From positions 39,457-103,456 of the forward strand of contig NZ_JADHEC010000010.1 of assembly GCF_015277675.1 (NCBI RefSeq): a DNA stretch of 64,000 nucleotides, written 5' to 3'. The translations under genes and the position numbers were made by a program. The first letter of the stretch is position 1; each line of letters begins with the position of its first letter. Source of the DNA: Flavobacterium soyangense (GTDB lineage Bacteria > Bacteroidota > Bacteroidia > Flavobacteriales > Flavobacteriaceae). The notes beneath the pieces are model-generated. The model did not search any database. It saw nothing but the letters and a program-made list of their open reading frames with translations, and was not told where the DNA came from. Positions 1 through 9,522 of the stretch are shown one piece after another.

Positions 1-1
1 A

Positions 2-91
2 GGCTCTATAGGGACTGTATATGAGCTTAATCCTATTAGAAATTGTATTAAGAACTTTTTACTACGCACTCCTTTTGTTAAGAAGGTGTAA
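2..91 (+). CDS. C-terminal fragment of a CDS cut by the window edge
   Basis: An open frame runs in from the left edge and stops at TAA (89-91), giving 29 visible residues that end in RTPFVKKV. The next gene starts 17 bases later on the same strand, so this is probably the preceding gene of the polysaccharide operon. The family cannot be recognised from so short a tail. Confidence 0.5.
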   Translation, partial: GSIGTVYELNPIRNCIKNFLLRTPFVKKV

Positions 92-108
92 TCTTAATAA
101 AATATTTA

Positions 109-1242
109 ATGAAAAAAACTTTAATTTTTGACGAACAAATAGCTGGACATCATTTAGAATACATTCATCATTTATATATGGGTGGATTGGAGAAAATAAA
201 TGAAGATTTTGTTTTTTTTCTTTCTCCTGATTTTAAAAAAGTTTCCACGAATTTAGTTTGGCCTACTGCTCCAAATATTACAATTAAATACATTGCTGAT
301 GCAGATATTTCAAAATTAAACAAGAACAAATTGCTAAAATCTTTATATTTAAGTAAAATATTAAGGAGAATTAGTAGGGAGTATTCCATTTCACATATTT
401 TTCTTGTATCCCTGATACAGTTTCTTCCGTTTCTGCCTCTTGTTTTAAATAAAAGAATAAGGGTTTCGGGTATTGTTTATTTAATTTACTTATACAGGTG
501 GAAAAAATCGTCTTTTCTTGTGCGAGTAAGCGATTTATTGAAATATTTGTTGTTATCAAGATTTAAAATTTTTGAAAATATTTATTTGTTAAACGATTCA
601 GTAGCTCCAGTTTATTTGAATAAAAAATATAAAACATCCGTTTTTAAATATTTGCCAGATCCCTTTGTTCCTGTTTCTGTTGATTCAATTAAAAATTTGA
701 GAGAAGAATTAAGGATACCTTTAGATAAAATTGTTTTGCTTCATTTTGGAGCACTTTCAGATCGGAAAGGAACAATTAACATTTTAAAAGCTATCGCTAT
801 TGCTAATGAAAATATTTTAAGTCACTGCTGTTTTATTTTTGCAGGTAAAGTATTTGACGATATAAAAGAATCCTTCTATTCGCTAACCAATGATTTAGAG
901 AAACACACACAAATTGTCATATTTGATACATTTTGTTCCTACGATTACATAGGATCCCTTTGTTTAACAAGTAATTACATATTAATGCCTTATAAAGATT
1001 CTGAACAGAGTAGTGGGGTCATAGGATATGCTGCCCAATTTAAAGTGCCAGTAGTAGGCCCAAGCGTGGGGTTATTAGGAAAGCTTATTAAGAAGTATAA
1101 ATTAGGGTTGTTACTTGAAAATTGTTCAGAAATAAAATTGAAAGATTTTATTAATGGTATTTATGATATAGACTTCAAAGTAAAGACGAGTTATACCGAA
1201 GAAAAAACAGTTTTACTTTTTATTAATACAATTTTCAGATAA
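109..1242 (+). CDS. GT-B fold glycosyltransferase (GT4-like)
   Basis: The 377-residue protein begins at an ATG with an N-terminal strand followed by GHHLEYIHHL, the start of a GT-B N-terminal domain. The C-terminal half has LHFGALSDRKG, typical of the start of a GT4 nucleotide-sugar domain, and a late DSEQSSGVIGYAAQFKVPVV stretch in the place where GT4 enzymes bind the donor. It probably adds one sugar to the lipid-linked repeat unit at the cytoplasmic face. Donor and acceptor cannot be read from the sequence. It is followed after 13 bases by an EpsG-like membrane protein, and its composition is very A+T rich, like the next three genes. Confidence 0.75.
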   Translation: MKKTLIFDEQIAGHHLEYIHHLYMGGLEKINEDFVFFLSPDFKKVSTNLVWPTAPNITIKYIADADISKLNKNKLLKSLYLSKILRRISREYSISHIFLVSLIQFLPFLPLVLNKRIRVSGIVYLIYLYRWKKSSFLVRVSDLLKYLLLSRFKIFENIYLLNDSVAPVYLNKKYKTSVFKYLPDPFVPVSVDSIKNLREELRIPLDKIVLLHFGALSDRKGTINILKAIAIANENILSHCCFIFAGKVFDDIKESFYSLTNDLEKHTQIVIFDTFCSYDYIGSLCLTSNYILMPYKDSEQSSGVIGYAAQFKVPVVGPSVGLLGKLIKKYKLGLLLENCSEIKLKDFINGIYDIDFKVKTSYTEEKTVLLFINTIFR

Positions 1243-1255
1243 ATTTTGTTTTGAC

Positions 1256-2344
1256 ATGGAGTATGTATTTTCGTTTGTTGATTTGTGGCCTTATATTCTT
1301 ATTGCATTACTATTTATTTTATGTTATTACTATAAAATTCAAGAAAGTTCTAAAATAATTTATTTTACTTTACTACTTTTTAGTTGTTTACGTTATGATG
1401 TTGGATGGGATTATGATATGTATGTATGGGAAATAGGGAAAGGATATGATTTACTTATAGAAGGGAGATTTGAGCCGTTAAGTAAGGTGATTTTTATAAT
1501 AGCGAGCGAACTAAACTTTTATCCAATTGCTTTTATTTTTTTTGCTTGGTTAACCTTGAGATTAGTATCGTTATCAATTGATAAATATTCTGTAAATCCA
1601 ACGATTTCTTGGTTAGTATTTTATTCTTTTCCCCTTTTCTTTTTTGCATCATTATCTACCATAAGGCAATCTTTAGCTACAGCGTTAATATTGTATTCTT
1701 ACCAATTTGCAGTAGAACGAAAGATTGTAAAATTTTTATTAATTATTATGGTTGCCTTTTTATTTCATACGTCGGCTATATCGGGCTTGATTATTTTACC
1801 ATTGCTGTATTTGAATGTAAGTAAAAAAGGCAACTATATTTTATTTATCTCTTCTTTTTTCCTTTCTATTATTATAAAAAAAATAATTTTATCAAGTTTT
1901 ATTAACGAGTTATCGGTTATATCTCGTTTGCAAGAGTTTTATATTGATGCAGATACTGCCAGTCCCACCAAACTTCAATATTTGTATTATATAATTGCTG
2001 TGGTTAATTTGATTTATTATGATAAATTAGTTGCTTTAAATAGTTTGAATAAACAAATTATCTCGATTACTACTTTTGGGATATTTTTTTTCAATGTATT
2101 TTCTTTTGAGCCAATATCTGCTTCACGAATTAGTGCTTTCTTCTTATTATTTTGGATTTACCTCATACCTTATTACAGCAAAATATTTTCGATTAGATAT
2201 GGGAAGATTATTCAGCATATTATTTTTACTCTTTTATTATCATTATCTTTTTATTATTTATCTATGTATGTAAGTTCTTATCAAAATAATATTCAAGAAA
2301 AAGTATCCTTTTTGCCATACAAATTTTGGTTTTTTAATCTTTAA
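1256..2344 (+). CDS. EpsG family membrane protein, probable Wzy-type polymerase
   Basis: The 362 residues form many hydrophobic segments of about 20 residues separated by short loops. An early LRYDVGWDYDMY motif is characteristic of the EpsG family, and STIRQSLATAL follows near the middle. EpsG proteins are thought to polymerise polysaccharide repeat units at the outer face of the inner membrane. The setting between glycosyltransferase genes fits that role. A second polymerase/ligase-like gene lies at 50549, so the two probably divide polymerisation and ligation. Membrane topology is inferred by eye only. Confidence 0.75.
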   Translation: MEYVFSFVDLWPYILIALLFILCYYYKIQESSKIIYFTLLLFSCLRYDVGWDYDMYVWEIGKGYDLLIEGRFEPLSKVIFIIASELNFYPIAFIFFAWLTLRLVSLSIDKYSVNPTISWLVFYSFPLFFFASLSTIRQSLATALILYSYQFAVERKIVKFLLIIMVAFLFHTSAISGLIILPLLYLNVSKKGNYILFISSFFLSIIIKKIILSSFINELSVISRLQEFYIDADTASPTKLQYLYYIIAVVNLIYYDKLVALNSLNKQIISITTFGIFFFNVFSFEPISASRISAFFLLFWIYLIPYYSKIFSIRYGKIIQHIIFTLLLSLSFYYLSMYVSSYQNNIQEKVSFLPYKFWFFNL

Positions 2345-2362
2345 ATTGTATAAATTTAAAAA

Positions 2363-3442
2363 ATGAAAATTGCTATCATTATACCCAATATTATTGATTC
2401 TACTCCCTATGTCAAAAATTTCACTGATGTTTTTGATAGAATTGGAGCGGAATATGAATTCATTTGCTGGAATAGAAATGAATTAAAAATTGTTTCAAAA
2501 GAGAAAGAAAAAAAGTATGTTTTTAACCATCCTGGACCTGAATCAAATTCACTTTGGAGAAAGATGTATGATTACTGGTTATTTTCACGGTTTGTGATTA
2601 AATGTTTGAGTAATACACAATATGATTATTTGACAGTTCATACCATAGTATGTGGTTTTTTTTTAAATAATTTTTTGAAAAATAATTTTGAAGGACGTTA
2701 TGTATTTGATATCAGAGACTACTCACCAATAACTCCTTTTATAAATAAGCAAATCGAAAAACTTATTTACAACTCTTCATTTTCTGTCATTTCGTCAAAT
2801 GGATATAAAAAGTGGTTGCCTCAAAAATATGATTACATTTTGGGTCATAATGTTAGAAAAAAACTTATCGAAAATTCAATAAATGATCAGCGAGATGACG
2901 ATATTTTGCCATTATTTGACGAAATTAGAATTCTTACCATTGGTCAAATTAGAGATTTTGAATCTAATTCAAGAATAATAGATTCATTTGGTAATAAAAA
3001 CAAAATCAAACTGATTTTTGCAGGTAGTGGTTTAGAAAAAGAAAAATTAGAAAAATTTTCTAAAGAACGATATTCAAATATTTATTTTACTGGCAGATAT
3101 CAAAAAAATGAAGAAAAAAAAATTGTAGAAAATTCTGATTTTATTAATATCGTTTTGCCATCTTCGAGTTTATTTAGAACCCAGATGAGTAATAGATTTT
3201 ATTTGTCTTTAGTCAGCAGAAAACCGATGATAGTAAACTCGGAAAGTATTCAAGCCGGATTCGTTAAAAAATACAAATTAGGTATTGTAGTAAATTCAAC
3301 CGATGACATTTATGATAAATTGACGGAATATATTAGAGAATTTGACAAGAATGTATTTGATAACGGATGTGAAGAAATGATTGCAAAGATTTTTCAGGAT
3401 ATAAATAATTTTGAAGGCGAGATCATAAAGCGTTTTGTTTAA
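2363..3442 (+). CDS. Probable glycosyltransferase, GT4-like
   Basis: The 359-residue protein has a GT-B layout. The N-terminal half includes YVFDIRDYSPITPF, resembling the region around the acceptor site in GT4 proteins. The C-terminal half has ILTIGQIRD, then LIFAGSGLEKEKLEKF and YFTGRYQKNE, the usual strand-turn pattern of the donor domain. The expected E-x7-E motif is poorly conserved (LPSSSLFRTQMSNRFYLSL lies in its place), so activity and donor are uncertain. It begins 18 bases after the EpsG-like gene. Confidence 0.65.
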   Translation: MKIAIIIPNIIDSTPYVKNFTDVFDRIGAEYEFICWNRNELKIVSKEKEKKYVFNHPGPESNSLWRKMYDYWLFSRFVIKCLSNTQYDYLTVHTIVCGFFLNNFLKNNFEGRYVFDIRDYSPITPFINKQIEKLIYNSSFSVISSNGYKKWLPQKYDYILGHNVRKKLIENSINDQRDDDILPLFDEIRILTIGQIRDFESNSRIIDSFGNKNKIKLIFAGSGLEKEKLEKFSKERYSNIYFTGRYQKNEEKKIVENSDFINIVLPSSSLFRTQMSNRFYLSLVSRKPMIVNSESIQAGFVKKYKLGIVVNSTDDIYDKLTEYIREFDKNVFDNGCEEMIAKIFQDINNFEGEIIKRFV

Positions 3443-3531
3443 ATGATTTGTGGTTTTTGTTTTTTTCAATCACTCCAATTTAATGTTTTTAATATCTTAG
3501 AAGGGTTAGAATTTACTAATAATAATTTTGA

Positions 3532-4278
3532 ATGAAAATCTCCATCATAACAGTTTGTTATAATAGTTCTTCTACTATTATAGATTCTATTGAATCTGTT
3601 CTTAATCAATCGTATCCGAATATCGAGTATGTAATTATTGATGGGAACTCGAAGGATAATACCGTTTCAATAATTGAGGAATACAAAAACAGATTGGGTT
3701 ATTTTATATCCGAGCCTGATAAAGGTTTGTATGATGCTATGAATAAAGGGATACAAGCTGCGACAGGTGATGTCATAGGGATATTAAATTCAGACGATTT
3801 GTATCAAGATTTGGATGTTATTAATGATGTTATGCAACAATTTAATAATGATCCAGAGTTGGAAATATTATATGGAGATTTGGTCTATGTAAAGAGTGAT
3901 GATACCAATAAAATAGTTCGAAATTGGAAATCAAAAAGTTATTACAATAATTTTTTTGAGAATGCCAATGTTCCTCCACACCCTTCATTATTTGTTAGGG
4001 CTAAAGTGTTTAAAGAAGCAGGTTTATTTAATTTATATTACAAACTAGCTGCGGATTATGAGTTTATGCTTCGGGTATTTAAAAAGCACCATTTTAAACC
4101 TAAATACATTAATAGATTGATAATTAAAATGAGATTGGGTGGCGCTACAAATCAAAGTTTTTCAAACATAGTTAATCAAAACAAAGAGATACTCAAAGCA
4201 TGGAAAAATAATGGATTAAAAGCTCCATTTTACTTAATGCCATTGAGAATATTTAAACGTTTGGTTCAATTTATTTAG
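3532..4278 (+). CDS. Family 2 glycosyltransferase
   Basis: The 248-residue protein is a single GT-A domain. It opens with MKISIITVCYNSSSTI, carries the nucleotide-binding VIIDGNSKDNT, and has ILNSDD at about residues 84-89 as the metal-binding DxD-type motif. EPDKGLYDAMNKGI is typical of the WcaE/colanic-acid-type GT2 group. No membrane segment is obvious, so it should act on the cytoplasmic side. It lies immediately before the epimerase and initiating transferase genes. Confidence 0.85.
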   Translation: MKISIITVCYNSSSTIIDSIESVLNQSYPNIEYVIIDGNSKDNTVSIIEEYKNRLGYFISEPDKGLYDAMNKGIQAATGDVIGILNSDDLYQDLDVINDVMQQFNNDPELEILYGDLVYVKSDDTNKIVRNWKSKSYYNNFFENANVPPHPSLFVRAKVFKEAGLFNLYYKLAADYEFMLRVFKKHHFKPKYINRLIIKMRLGGATNQSFSNIVNQNKEILKAWKNNGLKAPFYLMPLRIFKRLVQFI

Positions 4279-4298
4279 TTGATTAAAGTATTTATTAA

Positions 4299-5192
4299 AT
4301 GGAAATTTTATTGACAGGTGCAAATGGGTTTTTAGGAAAATCTATTGTAAAAGAATTAGCAAGTAGTTATAATCTAATTAGTTTGTCTAGAACTTCTGGA
4401 GATTACAAGGTTTCTTTAGAAAAGGAAATTCCTGAATTTTTCCAAAAGTTCGACTTGGTTATTCATTCTGCCGGGAAAGCCCATAGTGTTCCCAAAACGG
4501 ATATTGAAAAACAATCTTTTTTTGAGGTAAATGTTAAAGGAACAGAAAACCTGTTAAAAGGTCTCGAGAATGCCGGTTTGCCCAAACAATTTGTTTTCAT
4601 TAGTTCGGTCAGCGTTTATGGGGTCATATCGGGAAATCAAATAAATGAAGAGCAACCTTTGATGGCCATAGATCCCTATGGGAAAAGTAAGATTTTGGCC
4701 GAAAAATTAGTCCAGGATTGGTGTGCGAAAAACAATATTATTTGTACTATTTTGCGATTACCCTTAGTGGTTGGCAAAAATCCTCCGGGTAATTTGGGTG
4801 CCATGATTAATGGAATAAGAAAGGGGTTTTATTTTAATATTGCAGGAGGAAATGCTAAAAAGAGTATGGTATTGGCGGATGATATTAGCAGAGTTTTATT
4901 AAAAGTAGCCGAAGTAGGAGGAATTTATAATTTAACAGATGGGTATCACCCCAATTTTTATGAAATAAGTCTTCTTATCAGTAAGCAATTGGGCAAAGGC
5001 AAAGTAAATAATATGCCCATTTGGATTGCTGAAATTTTCGCTTTTTTTGGTGATATTATAGGTTCCAGGTTTCCCATTAACTCGGATAAATTAAATAAAT
5101 TAAATGCTACTTTGACTTTTGATGACTTAAAGGCAAGGCGAGCATTCGGATGGAATCCACAAGCGGTATTAAAAGAATTTAAAATTAATTAA
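4299..5192 (+). CDS. NAD-dependent epimerase/dehydratase (extended SDR)
   Basis: The 297 residues start with TGANGFLG, the Rossmann NAD-binding glycine motif. They contain SSVSVYG and the catalytic pair in YGKSK (YxxxK). The family (WbpV/WbuJ-like) acts on UDP-N-acetylhexosamines, usually as a C4 epimerase or reductase that prepares the first sugar of the repeat. The gene ends 2 bases before the phosphoglycosyl transferase, a pairing seen in many Bacteroidetes and Pseudomonas loci, which suggests it supplies that enzyme's substrate. The exact sugar is inferred, not shown. Confidence 0.8.
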   Translation: MEILLTGANGFLGKSIVKELASSYNLISLSRTSGDYKVSLEKEIPEFFQKFDLVIHSAGKAHSVPKTDIEKQSFFEVNVKGTENLLKGLENAGLPKQFVFISSVSVYGVISGNQINEEQPLMAIDPYGKSKILAEKLVQDWCAKNNIICTILRLPLVVGKNPPGNLGAMINGIRKGFYFNIAGGNAKKSMVLADDISRVLLKVAEVGGIYNLTDGYHPNFYEISLLISKQLGKGKVNNMPIWIAEIFAFFGDIIGSRFPINSDKLNKLNATLTFDDLKARRAFGWNPQAVLKEFKIN

Positions 5193-5194
5193 CA

Positions 5195-5746
5195 ATGCTC
5201 AATAGATTATTCGGTTTATTCCTGCTTATTAGTCTTTTACCCCTTTTTGTCATTGTGGGTTTAATCATTTCATTGGAAGATGGTTTCCCAATTTTTTTCA
5301 AACAGAAACGCGTAGGTGTCAACTATACTTTTTTCGAAATATACAAGTTTCGGAGTATGAGAAAAGACACCCCAAATGTGGCTACCCATTTATTGGGGAA
5401 TCCTGAGAAATATTTACTAAAAATAGGAGGCTTGATTCGAAAACTGAGTTTAGACGAATTGCCTAACCTTATTAATATCATCAAAGGAGAAATGGTATTT
5501 GTAGGACCTCGTCCCGCCTTGTACAATCAGGATGATTTAATGGTACTACGTGTGGCAAAAGGGGTTGATACCCTTATTCCAGGCATTACCGGCTGGGCAC
5601 AAGTCAATGGTCGTGATGAATTATCCTTAATAGAAAAAGTGAAGTATGAAAAAGAGTATTTAGATCGTAAATCTTTTGCATTTGATTTAAAAATTATTGC
5701 AATGACCTTTACCAAAGTTTTAGCAAAACAAGGAGTAAGCCATTGA
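5195..5746 (+). CDS. Initiating phosphoglycosyl transferase (bacterial sugar transferase, PglC-like)
   Basis: The 183-residue monotopic enzyme has an N-terminal hydrophobic hairpin (residues about 5-27), then FFKQKRVG, FEIYKFRSM and LRKLSLDELPNL-type motifs, and VGPRPA, all hallmarks of the sugar transferase family that includes PglC and WbaP. It transfers a sugar-1-phosphate from a UDP-sugar to undecaprenyl phosphate and so starts repeat-unit assembly. Its length matches the minimal PglC core and lacks the long WbaP N-terminus. It is coupled to the upstream epimerase gene with a 2-base gap. Confidence 0.9.
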   Translation: MLNRLFGLFLLISLLPLFVIVGLIISLEDGFPIFFKQKRVGVNYTFFEIYKFRSMRKDTPNVATHLLGNPEKYLLKIGGLIRKLSLDELPNLINIIKGEMVFVGPRPALYNQDDLMVLRVAKGVDTLIPGITGWAQVNGRDELSLIEKVKYEKEYLDRKSFAFDLKIIAMTFTKVLAKQGVSH

Positions 5747-5802
5747 TTAAATAATGTTTTTAATTAAGCGATTCGTCTGAAAATTAAAGAATAATTCAAA
5801 AT

Positions 5803-6948
5803 TTGAAACCATCTAAAATTTACTTATCTCAACCTCATATGAGTGGTCATGAACAAAATTATGTTCAGGAAGCCTTTGATGCCAATTTACTTGCTTCGGA
5901 GGGCTCCAATCTTAATAGTTTTGAACAGGATTTAGAAAAGTATTTAGGAAATCAATCTCACGTTGGCGCTTTAAGTTCAGGAACATCCGCCATTCATTTA
6001 GGACTAATCCTGTTAGGTGTTCAGGCAGGAGATGCCGTAATTTGTCAGAGTATGACTTTTTCGGCTTCAGCCAATCCGATACTCTATCTTGGGGCCACAC
6101 CCATTTTTATTGACAGTGAATCGGAAACCTGGAATCTTTGTCCCATCGCTCTTGAAGAAGCCATCACAGACAGCATTGCCAAGGGTCGAAAACCAAAAGC
6201 CATCATTGCAGTGCATTTGTACGGTGTTCCGTATCAGATCGAAGCCGTACGAGCTGTTGCCAATCAATATGGTATTCCTATTCTAGAAGACAGTGCCGAA
6301 GGATTAGGAAGCAGTTACAAAGGACAACGTTGTGGCACTTTTGGAGACATTGGAGTTTTGTCTTTTAACGGTAACAAGATTATCACTACTTCGGGAGGTG
6401 GTGCCATTGTTACCAAAACCAAAGCGCTTAAAGACAAAGCCCTGTTTTTTGCGACCCAATCCAGAGATAATGCACCCCATTACCAGCATAGTGAAATAGG
6501 ATATAATTATAGAATGAGCAACATTTGTGCGGGAATTGGCCGGGGTCAGATGGAAGTTTTAGATACTCATGTTGCCTTACGCAGAACCATGCATGATTTT
6601 TATGTAGATTTATTTGCAGCTATTGCCAGTGTGACGGTTTTTACCGCACCCAACGAAGATTATTTTGCCAATTACTGGTTGAGTACTATTGTTGTGGAAC
6701 CTCAATTGACTAAGGGAATTGACAGAGAATCGATGCGATTGGCATTTGAAGCTGAAAACATTGAATGCCGCCCTTTGTGGAAACCCATGCATTTGCAGCC
6801 CATTTTTGAGAAATATCCTTATTATGGGAAAAGAGTAGCTGAAACCCTATTCGAAAAAGGATTATGTTTGCCTTCTGGTTCCAACTTGACTGATGAGAAT
6901 AGAGCCAGAATCAGAGAGGTAGTCCTAAAATTGTTTCAAAATAATTAG
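5803..6948 (+). CDS. DegT/DnrJ/EryC1/StrS family sugar aminotransferase
   Basis: The 381-residue PLP enzyme has LSSGTSAIHLGL, LEDSAEGLGS and SFNGNKIITTSGGG; Lys192 in NGNK is the expected Schiff-base lysine. The family transaminates a 4-keto or 3-keto nucleotide sugar made by a dehydratase. The chosen start is TTG (5803), because KIYLSQPHMSGHE is the conserved N-terminus; the first ATG is 12 codons further in and would remove it. No acetyltransferase gene is adjacent, so the product could be an N-acetylated bacillosamine-type or a free amino sugar. The dehydratase partner may be the gene at 9961. Confidence 0.85.
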   Translation: MKPSKIYLSQPHMSGHEQNYVQEAFDANLLASEGSNLNSFEQDLEKYLGNQSHVGALSSGTSAIHLGLILLGVQAGDAVICQSMTFSASANPILYLGATPIFIDSESETWNLCPIALEEAITDSIAKGRKPKAIIAVHLYGVPYQIEAVRAVANQYGIPILEDSAEGLGSSYKGQRCGTFGDIGVLSFNGNKIITTSGGGAIVTKTKALKDKALFFATQSRDNAPHYQHSEIGYNYRMSNICAGIGRGQMEVLDTHVALRRTMHDFYVDLFAAIASVTVFTAPNEDYFANYWLSTIVVEPQLTKGIDRESMRLAFEAENIECRPLWKPMHLQPIFEKYPYYGKRVAETLFEKGLCLPSGSNLTDENRARIREVVLKLFQNN

Positions 6949-6996
6949 ATTCATAAATAAAATTCAAGTAAACTTGCCACTTTATTATAAAATACA

Positions 6997-7545
6997 ATGA
7001 ACATAGAACAGACCCCAATATCCGATTTAGTAATAATTAACCCTGCAGTTTTTGAAGACTCAAGGGGTTATTTTTTTGAGTCCTACAACAAAAGCAAGTT
7101 AGCCGATTTAGGAATAATCATCGATTTTGTACAGGACAATCAGTCTTTTTCCAAGAGAGGAACTTTAAGAGGGCTACATTATCAAAATCCGCCTTTTGCA
7201 CAGACTAAATTGGTTCGTGTGTTGCAGGGTGAGATTATGGATGTAGCAGTTGATTTGCGAAAGAATTCACCCACTTTTGGCAAACACTTCGGAATCGTAT
7301 TATCGGCCGAGAACAAAAAACAATTGCTGATTCCGCATGGATTTGCTCATGGCTTTTCAGTTTTGAGTGAAACTGCCGTGGTGCTTTATAAATGCGATCA
7401 ATATTATAACAAGCTAAGCGAAGGCGGCATACGATATGATGATGCCACTTTAGATATTGATTGGGGGATGGATTTATCCACTGCCATTGTTTCTGAAAAA
7501 GATACCATTTTGCCTAATTTAGATAATTGTAATTCCCAATTTTAA
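6997..7545 (+). CDS. rfbC: dTDP-4-dehydrorhamnose 3,5-epimerase
   Basis: The 182-residue cupin enzyme has the RmlC signature RGTLRGLHYQNPP with catalytic His61, and IPHGFAHGF near residue 112. It epimerises dTDP-4-keto-6-deoxyglucose at C3 and C5 on the way to dTDP-L-rhamnose. Its last base is shared with the start of rfbD, so the two are translationally coupled. Length and motifs match the family fully. Confidence 0.95.
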   Translation: MNIEQTPISDLVIINPAVFEDSRGYFFESYNKSKLADLGIIIDFVQDNQSFSKRGTLRGLHYQNPPFAQTKLVRVLQGEIMDVAVDLRKNSPTFGKHFGIVLSAENKKQLLIPHGFAHGFSVLSETAVVLYKCDQYYNKLSEGGIRYDDATLDIDWGMDLSTAIVSEKDTILPNLDNCNSQF

Positions 7546-8414
7546 TGAAAAAAATACTAGTTACCGGAGCCAATGGGCAATTGGGCTCTGAAATAAAAGA
7601 ATTAGCCTCCCATTATCCCAATTTTGATTTTATTTTTACTGATATTGATGATTTCCCATTGGATAAAGCACAGGAAATCATTACTAATTTTAATCGTATT
7701 CAGCCTGAGATTGTGATTAATTGTGCTGCCTATACCGCTGTTGATAAAGCGGAACAAGATCAGGAAGTAGCTGATGCCATCAACCATCAGGCCATTGCCA
7801 CCTTGGCCACCTTGTGCCATGATTCAGGAGCAAAACTGGTCCATGTTTCCACAGATTATGTTTTTGACGGCACTTCTCCAGTAGCTTATTCAGAGGAAGA
7901 CCAACCCAATCCCCAAAGCGTTTATGGGGTTACAAAATTAGCAGGCGAAAAAGCGTGTTTAAAAAATTGTCCGGAAAGTATTATTATAAGAACAGCTTGG
8001 GTTTACTCAGAATTTGGCAATAATTTTGTAAAAACGATGTTGCGTTTGATGACCGAAAGAGATACCTTGAGTGTGGTAAACGATCAGATTGGCTCTCCCA
8101 CTTATGCTGCTGATTTGGCTCAGGTTATTTTAACTATTTTGGATAGTCCTAAATGGGAACCAGGCATTTATCATTATTCGAATGCAGGATCCATCAGTTG
8201 GTATGAATTTGCACTGGACATTAAAGAGATTGGAAATAAAAGCTGTGATATCAAAGGAATTCCGGCATCAGCTTATCCAACGCCTGCCGAAAGACCTGCT
8301 TATTCTTTATTGGATAAATCCAAAATTGCAGCGGTTTACGGAATTGAGCCTGTTGATTATAAAACAAGTTTGAAGAGAATGATGTACCAATTGCAGGCGG
8401 CAGGTGGTAGATAG
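7545..8414 (+). CDS. rfbD: dTDP-4-dehydrorhamnose reductase
   Basis: The 289-residue SDR has TGANGQLG at residues 7-14, STDYVFDG, and YGVTKLAGE with the YxxxK pair. It reduces dTDP-4-keto-L-rhamnose to dTDP-L-rhamnose. The conserved fold ends near LKRMM; the last residues (QLQAAGGR) and the TAG stop are encoded by the first units of the 7-bp repeat tract that follows, so the native C-terminus has been replaced by repeat sequence. Confidence 0.95.
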   Translation: MKKILVTGANGQLGSEIKELASHYPNFDFIFTDIDDFPLDKAQEIITNFNRIQPEIVINCAAYTAVDKAEQDQEVADAINHQAIATLATLCHDSGAKLVHVSTDYVFDGTSPVAYSEEDQPNPQSVYGVTKLAGEKACLKNCPESIIIRTAWVYSEFGNNFVKTMLRLMTERDTLSVVNDQIGSPTYAADLAQVILTILDSPKWEPGIYHYSNAGSISWYEFALDIKEIGNKSCDIKGIPASAYPTPAERPAYSLLDKSKIAAVYGIEPVDYKTSLKRMMYQLQAAGGR

Positions 8415-8573
8415 CAGGTGGTAGATAGCAGATAGCAGGAGGCAGATAGCAGGTGGCAGGTTGCAGATAGCAGGTTGCAGATAGCAGGTGGCAGGAGGCA
8501 GATAGCAGGAGGCAGATAGCAGGTTGCAGATTGCAGGTTGCAGATTGCAGGTTGCAGATAGCAGGCGGCAGAT
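8392..8573 (+). repeat. Tract of 7-bp repeats (CAGGTTG/CAGATAG/CAGGTGG/CAGGAGG)
   Basis: About 25 consecutive degenerate heptamers of the form CAGRNNG fill this stretch between rfbD and rfbA. The same heptamers flank the S23 gene at 52052 and occur as short remnants near 15470 and 59462. The period of 7 means all three frames are used if translated. The tract provides the end of rfbD. Confidence 0.9.
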
Positions 8574-8646
8574 TAAAAAAGAAAGAGGAAAGAATAAAGA
8601 ATAAAGAAGCAAGATACAGATCTATTGAAACTGTTATTATAAAATT

Positions 8647-9516
8647 ATGAAAGGAATTATATTAGCCGGTGGATCCGGTACCCGATTACACCCATTGACT
8701 TTGGCCATGAGCAAACAAATGATGCCAGTCTATGACAAACCTATGATTTATTATCCATTGTCTACGCTGATGACAGCCGGGATTAACGAGATATTAATTA
8801 TTTCGACACCCCACGATTTGCCTAATTTCAAGAAATTATTGGGAGACGGATCGGCTATTGGCTGTCAATTCAGTTATGCTGAGCAGGTCATTCCCAATGG
8901 ACTGGCGCAGGCTTTTGTGATAGGAGAAGAATTTATCGGAAAAGACAGTGTTGCTTTGGTTTTGGGTGATAATATTTTTTTTGGTTCTGATATGGATGAG
9001 TTGCTAAAGTCGAATTCGCATCCTGAGGGAGGAGTAGTTTTTGCCTATCATGTTTCGGATCCGGAGCGCTATGGAGTGGTGGAATTTGACGAAAACTTAA
9101 AAGCCCTTTCCATAGAAGAAAAGCCACTGGAACCCAAATCAAATTATGCTGTTCCCGGTTTGTATTTCTATGACAATTCAGTAGTGGAAATCGCCAAGAA
9201 CATTCAGCCCAGTGCCCGAGGAGAATATGAAATCACCGATGTGAATAAGGTTTATCTGGAAAAAGGATCTTTAAAAGTGGGGATTTTAAACCGAGGTACA
9301 GCTTGGCTGGATACGGGTACTTTCAATAGTCTGATGCAGGCCGGTCAGTTTGTCCAGGTTTTAGAAGAGCGTCAGGGATTGAAGGTGGGTTGTATAGAAG
9401 AAATTGCCTGGAGTCAGGGATTTATAAGCAGTGAGCAACTTAAGAGTTTAGCGGAACCTTTGATTAAATCGGGTTATGGTGATTATTTACTCCAATTGTT
9501 AAAACATAAAAAATAG
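8647..9516 (+). CDS. rfbA: Glucose-1-phosphate thymidylyltransferase
   Basis: The 289-residue nucleotidyltransferase has GGSGTRLHP at residues 8-16, LGDNIFFG and the EEKP lysine motif, as in RmlA. It makes dTDP-glucose from dTTP and glucose-1-phosphate, the first step towards dTDP-rhamnose. Together with rfbC and rfbD it gives three of the four pathway enzymes; rfbB is not seen in the window. The gene ends 7 bases before a clear terminator hairpin, marking the end of this transcript. Confidence 0.95.
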   Translation: MKGIILAGGSGTRLHPLTLAMSKQMMPVYDKPMIYYPLSTLMTAGINEILIISTPHDLPNFKKLLGDGSAIGCQFSYAEQVIPNGLAQAFVIGEEFIGKDSVALVLGDNIFFGSDMDELLKSNSHPEGGVVFAYHVSDPERYGVVEFDENLKALSIEEKPLEPKSNYAVPGLYFYDNSVVEIAKNIQPSARGEYEITDVNKVYLEKGSLKVGILNRGTAWLDTGTFNSLMQAGQFVQVLEERQGLKVGCIEEIAWSQGFISSEQLKSLAEPLIKSGYGDYLLQLLKHKK

Positions 9517-9522
9517 ATTTGT

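Noticed and set aside
8307..8612. Open frame of 101 codons on the - strand between rfbD and rfbA
   Set aside because: Its sequence is a translation of the heptamer tract (repeated CNLQPA-type words) and overlaps the end of rfbD; there is no independent support for a gene.
5803..9516. Legionaminic acid pathway using the DegT aminotransferase with neuABC
   Set aside because: The aminotransferase is next to rhamnose genes and far from neuABC, and no LegB- or LegH-type gene accompanies it; kept only as an alternative.
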